DNA of 64,000 nt, taken from Amorphus coralli DSM 19760. GTDB lineage: Bacteria > Pseudomonadota > Alphaproteobacteria > Rhizobiales > Amorphaceae. Under the pieces are notes generated by a model. It searched no databases. It had not been told where the DNA came from and saw only the letters and a program-made list of their open reading frames with translations. The translations under genes were made by a program, and so were the position numbers. Positions within the stretch are counted from its first letter, which is position 1. Every line of letters starts with the position of its first letter. Below, piece by piece: positions 60,317 through 64,000 of the stretch. The stretch spans positions 15,745 through 79,744 of the forward strand of contig NZ_KB894573.1 in assembly GCF_000374525.1 (NCBI RefSeq), written 5' to 3'.

Positions 60317-61062
60317 GCATGCTCCTCTTCGGCGCCCAGATAGACTTCGCGCACCCGTTCATCCTTCTCGATGTCGCTGATCGATCCCTGGGCCAGCAGC
60401 TGGCCCATGTGCATCACGGTGACGATGTCAGCGATCTGCCGGACGAAGCCCATATCGTGTTCGACGACGATGATGGTGTGGTTCTTCTTGAGCTCATTCA
60501 GCATTTCGATCGTCTTGCCGATCTCGTGCTCGGTCATCCCGGCGACCGGCTCGTCGAACAGCAGCAGCGACGGGTTCTGCATGAGGACCATGCCGATCTC
60601 CAGCCACTGCGTCTCCCCGTGGGAGAGCGTTCCCGCCATCACGGAGAGCCGGTCCTTGAGGCCGACTTCGACCGCCACCTGCTCCAGCCGTTCCGCACAG
60701 CCGGGCACGGTGAAATGGAACATGTTGCGGAAGACGCGGGTCTCGCGGCTGTAGGCGACCTCGAGATTCTGGTGCACCGTCAGCTCGCGGAAGACGGCCG
60801 GTACCTGGAACTTCCGGCCGATGCCCCGGCGGGCGATTTCGTGCTCGCTCAGCCCGGTGATGTCGTCGCCGCGGAAGATCACCGATCCCGAGGTGGGCTT
60901 TTGCCGCCCGCTGATGAGATCGATTGTCGTGGTCTTGCCGGCTCCGTTCGGTCCGACAAGACACTGCAGGGTGAGTTCGGTGACGTCCAGGCTGAAGCCG
61001 TTGATCACCTTGGCCGCGTCGAAGCTTTTGCGCAGATCGTGGATTTCCAGAACGCCGGCCAT
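60313..61062 (-). CDS. ABC transporter ATP-binding protein, UrtD/LivG-like
   Basis: A 249-residue ATPase. Walker A is GPNGAGKTT and Walker B is LLLFDEPVAGM. IARRGIGRKFQVPAVFRELTVHQNLEVA (by position about 75-102), LSHGETQWLEIGMVLMQNPS in place of the usual LSGGQ, and a VREVYLG end are specific marks of UrtD. The ATG at 61062 lies just after the permease stop (61065-61067). The longer frame above it is a shadow. Confidence 0.93.
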   Translation of the reverse strand: MAGVLEIHDLRKSFDAAKVINGFSLDVTELTLQCLVGPNGAGKTTTIDLISGRQKPTSGSVIFRGDDITGLSEHEIARRGIGRKFQVPAVFRELTVHQNLEVAYSRETRVFRNMFHFTVPGCAERLEQVAVEVGLKDRLSVMAGTLSHGETQWLEIGMVLMQNPSLLLFDEPVAGMTEHEIGKTIEMLNELKKNHTIIVVEHDMGFVRQIADIVTVMHMGQLLAQGSISDIEKDERVREVYLGAEEEHA

Positions 61063-61064
61063 GA

Positions 61065-62189
61065 TCAGGCCCCCTCCGTGCCAGCTTTGGAGACATCCAC
61101 CGGAACATCGCCGCCGCGACGGCGGCCACCGGTGGACAGGGCCCCGAGCAGCGATTCCGTCAGTCCGGCGAAGCCACCGGGCAGGAAGCGGACGACCAGG
61201 ATGAAGAAGAGGCCCAGGATGAGGACCCAGCTGTTCAGGAATTCGTCGCCCACGTAGCTCTGCGCGCCCTGCACCATGAAGGCGCCCATGATCGCCCAGA
61301 TGAGCGAATTGCGACCGCCAATCGCCGCCCAGATCACCATGGAGATGGAGAAGCCGACATCGAACTGGGCCGGCGAGACATACTGGGTGAGGAACGCCCA
61401 GCAGCACCCGGCGAGCGCAGCGATCAGGCCGGACACGGCGTAGACCGCCGTCTCGTAGAAGGCGACGTGGTAGCCGAGGAAGCGCACCCGCTCGGAGTCG
61501 TTCTTGAGCGCCTGGACCACCAGGCCGAACCGGCTCTGGGTCAGCAACTTGGCGCACACGGTCGACACAAGAAGCAGAACGAACACCGTCCAGTACGACA
61601 CGCTTGAATACGGATCGACGACCACGAAGCCCAGATCGAGCGCGCCGGGCGGCGAAATGCCGTTCACGCCGTTCGTGTAGGGCTGCAGATCGATGAACAG
61701 GGTGGCGAGGGCGCTCAGGATGGCGAGCGTCATGATCGCGAAGAACGGTCCGGCCACGCGGGCCTGGAACATCAACCCGCCGAAGATCACGTAGAACAGC
61801 GTCGGCACGAGCAGTGCGAGGAAGATGCCGGCGCTGGTGTTCCAGAACGGCTCCCAGAAGAACGGCAGCTCCTCCAGGGCGTTGTTCAACATGAACGGCG
61901 GGATCGGATTGATGTCCGGGTCCTGCGACTGCATCTGCATGGTCATCGCCATGCCATAGGCCCCGAGGCCGAAGGCAATGCCCTGACCGAGATTGAGGAT
62001 GCCGCCGAAGCCCCAGCACAGGCTGATGGAGAGAGCCAGCATCCCGTAGACGCCGTAGGTGGCGAACTGGTTGAGGATGAAGGCGTCGTCCTGGACCAGC
62101 GGGATGATTGCCAGGGCGATGAAGAACACCGCGTAGACACCCCACTGAAGAGCCTTGTTGTGATAGATATTCTTTTCCATTGCCGCCAT
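61065..62189 (-). CDS. ABC transporter permease, UrtC/LivM-like
   Basis: A 374-residue inner-membrane protein with about ten hydrophobic segments. WGFGGILNLGQGIAFGLGAYGMAM (by position about 60-83) is the conserved LivM/UrtC block, and FLPGGFAGLTESLL lies near the end. The start is ATG at 62189; one at 62180 (MEKNIYH) is equally possible. The C-terminal 35 residues are Gly/Arg-rich. It works with the LivH-like permease encoded 46 bp upstream. Confidence 0.92.
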   Translation of the reverse strand: MAAMEKNIYHNKALQWGVYAVFFIALAIIPLVQDDAFILNQFATYGVYGMLALSISLCWGFGGILNLGQGIAFGLGAYGMAMTMQMQSQDPDINPIPPFMLNNALEELPFFWEPFWNTSAGIFLALLVPTLFYVIFGGLMFQARVAGPFFAIMTLAILSALATLFIDLQPYTNGVNGISPPGALDLGFVVVDPYSSVSYWTVFVLLLVSTVCAKLLTQSRFGLVVQALKNDSERVRFLGYHVAFYETAVYAVSGLIAALAGCCWAFLTQYVSPAQFDVGFSISMVIWAAIGGRNSLIWAIMGAFMVQGAQSYVGDEFLNSWVLILGLFFILVVRFLPGGFAGLTESLLGALSTGGRRRGGDVPVDVSKAGTEGA

Positions 62190-62235
62190 CGCTACGCGCT
62201 AAGGGATACTGGGTGACGCGCTCGGAACTGGCCGT

Positions 62236-63120
62236 TCATCGCCGCACGCCTCCTGCCGAGATCAGGCCCTGCGGCCGGAAGCGGAGGAAAATGACGATCA
62301 GGATGAAGACCAGGAAGCGGGCGAAGGTGTCGTTGAAGATGAAGGCGAAGATCGACTGCGCCTCGCCGGTCACTCCGCTGGCGATGATGGTGCCGAGCAG
62401 CGAGCCGCCGCCTGTCACGACCATGAGGAACGCTTCCACCACGTAGCCCATACCCATGGTCGGCAGCACGATGTTCAAGACACCGAACAGCGACCCGGCG
62501 ATGCCGGCGAGCCCTGCCCCGAGGGCGAAGGTCATTGTGTAGACGCGACTGGAATTGATGCCGAACGACGCGGCCATCTCCTTGTTCTGCGTGACCGCTC
62601 GCACCTTGATGCCGAAATCGGTGCGGTAGAACAGCCACCAGACGGCGCCGATCAGCGCGATCGCCACAGCGAAGACGAAGACGCGGAATAGCGAGATGCT
62701 GACATCGCCGATGGCAATGTTCGTCGACATGAAGCTGGGCATCTGGATGTACTTCGGATCGCTACCGAAGATCAGACGCACGCCCTGCATCAGCACCAGG
62801 GAGACACCCCACGTCGCGAGAAGCGTGTCGAGGGGCCGGTTGTAAAGATACTGGATCAGCGATCGTTCGATGATCAGCCCGATGACCGCGACCACCAAGA
62901 ACGACAGGGGAATACAGAGGAAGAAGGGAACACCGAGGTAGTTCTGCATCGTGAAGGAGGCGTAGGCGCCCAGCATGATGAACTCGCCGTGGGCCATGTT
63001 GATGACACCGGCCGTGCCGTAGATGATCGTCAGGCCGAGCGCAGCAACCAGGAAGATGCTGGCGATACTCAGGCCGAGGATCAGCGCGTTGATCGACGAC
63101 GCAAACGTGATGTCGAGCAC
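62236..63120 (-). CDS. ABC transporter permease, UrtB/LivH-like
   Basis: A 294-residue inner-membrane protein with eight to nine hydrophobic segments. ALGLTIIYGTAGVINMAHGEFIMLGAY (by position about 26-52) is the LivH/UrtB hallmark, and VRAVTQNKEMAASFGIN is the loop that contacts the ATPases. The GTG at 63120 was chosen because AGAGGGAG stands about 8 bp upstream; a TTG at 63150 is the alternative. It follows the binding-protein gene by 87 bp. Confidence 0.93.
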   Translation of the reverse strand: MLDITFASSINALILGLSIASIFLVAALGLTIIYGTAGVINMAHGEFIMLGAYASFTMQNYLGVPFFLCIPLSFLVVAVIGLIIERSLIQYLYNRPLDTLLATWGVSLVLMQGVRLIFGSDPKYIQMPSFMSTNIAIGDVSISLFRVFVFAVAIALIGAVWWLFYRTDFGIKVRAVTQNKEMAASFGINSSRVYTMTFALGAGLAGIAGSLFGVLNIVLPTMGMGYVVEAFLMVVTGGGSLLGTIIASGVTGEAQSIFAFIFNDTFARFLVFILIVIFLRFRPQGLISAGGVRR

Positions 63121-63206
63121 CTGCAGGCTCCCTCTCGCAATCCGGGGCAATCGATCGCTAAGCGGGGTCCGCGCGCGTCAGGCGCAGACCCCGCGGAACG
63201 CGTTCG

Positions 63207-64000
63207 TCAGATGACGTCCTGGCGGATCGTGCCGTCGGGCGTCTTGAGGCCTTCGGCGGTACAGGTGCCGATGTCCGGATAGATCGAGTAGGGATCCGGC
63301 TCGACGTGCTCCGGAGCTTCCTTGACGATCTTGAAGCTTCCGTCCGCCTGGCACTGGCCGATCTTCGGGACGAGCCAGGTGTTGAAGTTGTTCTCGTCGA
63401 TCCAGACGAGACCTTCCGGCGAAACGTCTGCCTTGACCTCGATGCCGGCGCAGGCGTCGCGCACGACCTTGGAGGTGACCGCGTCGGGCTCGTTCTCCTT
63501 CAGCGCCTTCTCAACGGCGTACTTGAACACGTACGCGGAGGTGTAGGTCTCCTCCATGTTGTAGTGGGTGACGCCGTTCTTGCCGTACTTGCTGGAAAGG
63601 AAGCTATCCACGAACTTGTTGTTCGTCGGGTTGTCGAGCGCCATGAAGTACGGAGCGGAGAGGAAATGGCCCGCGCCGTTCTCCGCGCCCATCGCCTTGA
63701 CTTCGATCTCGCCGGTGGTGAGCGATGCGATCGGCATCTTCTCGGCGCTGAAGCCAGACTGGCGGAACTGGCGGTGGAAGGCGATGTCGGATGCGCCCAC
63801 CACGGTGGAGAAGATGAAGTCCGGGTTGGCGGACCGGATCTTGTTCAGAACCGGGCCAAACTCGGAAGATCCGAGCGGGACGTACTCTTCGCCGAGCAGC
63901 TCACCGCCGGCCTGCTCCAGCCAGATCTTGGCGTTCTTGTTCGACTCCTTCGGCCACACATAGTTGGAGCCGACGAAGAAGACCCGCGGGCCGAACTCGT
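63207..64000 (-). CDS. ABC transporter substrate-binding protein, UrtA/AmiC-like (5' end outside window)
   Basis: The C-terminal 264 residues or so of a periplasmic receptor; the start lies beyond the right edge. FVGSNYVWPKESNKNAK is the UrtA/AmiC/FmdD fingerprint, followed by PDFIFSTVVGASDIAFHRQF and MEETYTSAYVFKYAVEKA. Receptors of this group bind urea or short-chain amides. Next to an amidohydrolase of the dimethylformamidase type, an amide ligand is more likely than a branched-chain amino acid. It is the first gene seen of the transporter run. Confidence 0.9.
   Translation of the reverse strand, partial: EFGPRVFFVGSNYVWPKESNKNAKIWLEQAGGELLGEEYVPLGSSEFGPVLNKIRSANPDFIFSTVVGASDIAFHRQFRQSGFSAEKMPIASLTTGEIEVKAMGAENGAGHFLSAPYFMALDNPTNNKFVDSFLSSKYGKNGVTHYNMEETYTSAYVFKYAVEKALKENEPDAVTSKVVRDACAGIEVKADVSPEGLVWIDENNFNTWLVPKIGQCQADGSFKIVKEAPEHVEPDPYSIYPDIGTCTAEGLKTPDGTIRQDVI

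Noticed and set aside
59615-64000. Urea transporter feeding urease
   Set aside because: The transporter has clear Urt features, but no urease genes are in the window and the adjacent enzyme is a dimethylformamidase-like amidohydrolase, so an amide ligand is favoured.

Overview
The window is a GC-rich stretch (roughly two-thirds G+C by eye) of a chromosome that looks alphaproteobacterial, most likely Hyphomicrobiales (Rhizobiales) or a close relative. The evidence is a sciP cell-cycle gene (a family confined to Alphaproteobacteria), a PmtA-type phosphatidylethanolamine methyltransferase, a complete Tad/Cpa pilus locus, an alphaproteobacterial elongator tRNA-Met, and a short palindromic intergenic element at the left edge of a kind common in Rhizobiales. 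No rRNA, CRISPR array, insertion sequence or intact prophage was seen. The longest antisense ORFs are shadows typical of high-GC DNA.

Left part (1-18250): mixed housekeeping and stress genes. These are ferrochelatase hemH, an exported 5'-nucleotidase-like phosphatase, a Nudix hydrolase, a cupin / metallophosphoesterase / YbaK operon, sciP, mnmA, a pmtA-like gene, tRNA-Met(CAT), an AlkB-like dioxygenase, a small CdiI-like immunity cassette, a DUF5996-GNAT fusion, a pirin / LysR / isochorismatase cluster, a LysE exporter, a Kef-type antiporter and a chloroperoxidase-like hydrolase.

Centre-left (18251-36183): a catabolic island. A livF-like 3' remnant is followed by a sugar-acid block: cupin, SDR, 2-keto-3-deoxygluconate kinase, RraA-like lyase, KDPG aldolase, 2-hydroxyacid dehydrogenase and a TRAP transporter. 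A GntR regulator and a second TRAP system follow. Then comes a four-gene, translationally coupled operon: acyl-CoA ligase, a thiolase-fold protein without its catalytic Cys and His, a DUF35-SDR fusion, and a cyclase/hydrolase. A MarR-like regulator is divergent from this operon. The operon looks like a CoA-dependent retro-aldol pathway for an unknown cyclic or branched acid and is one of the two best candidates for undescribed biology.

Centre-right (36331-46567): the Tad pilus locus. tadE/tadG-like genes, flp pilin, cpaB, cpaC, a short cpaD-like lipoprotein gene, cpaE, cpaF, tadB, tadC and tadD lie on the minus strand, with the prepilin peptidase gene divergent. A 13-bp-arm hairpin separates flp from the machinery genes.

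Right part (46571-64000): two more catabolic units. One has a CaiB/BaiF CoA-transferase, an enoyl-CoA hydratase-like protein, a LysR regulator, a tripartite tricarboxylate transporter (TctA/B/C) and a MaoC hydratase, probably for a C4-C6 di- or tricarboxylate. The other, running into the right edge, has a Urt-type ABC transporter, both subunits of an N,N-dimethylformamidase-like amidohydrolase, a Rieske-oxygenase homologue that has lost its normal iron ligands, a Sel1-repeat protein, a small unknown protein and an XRE-cupin regulator. This amide locus is the other strongest candidate for a new system.
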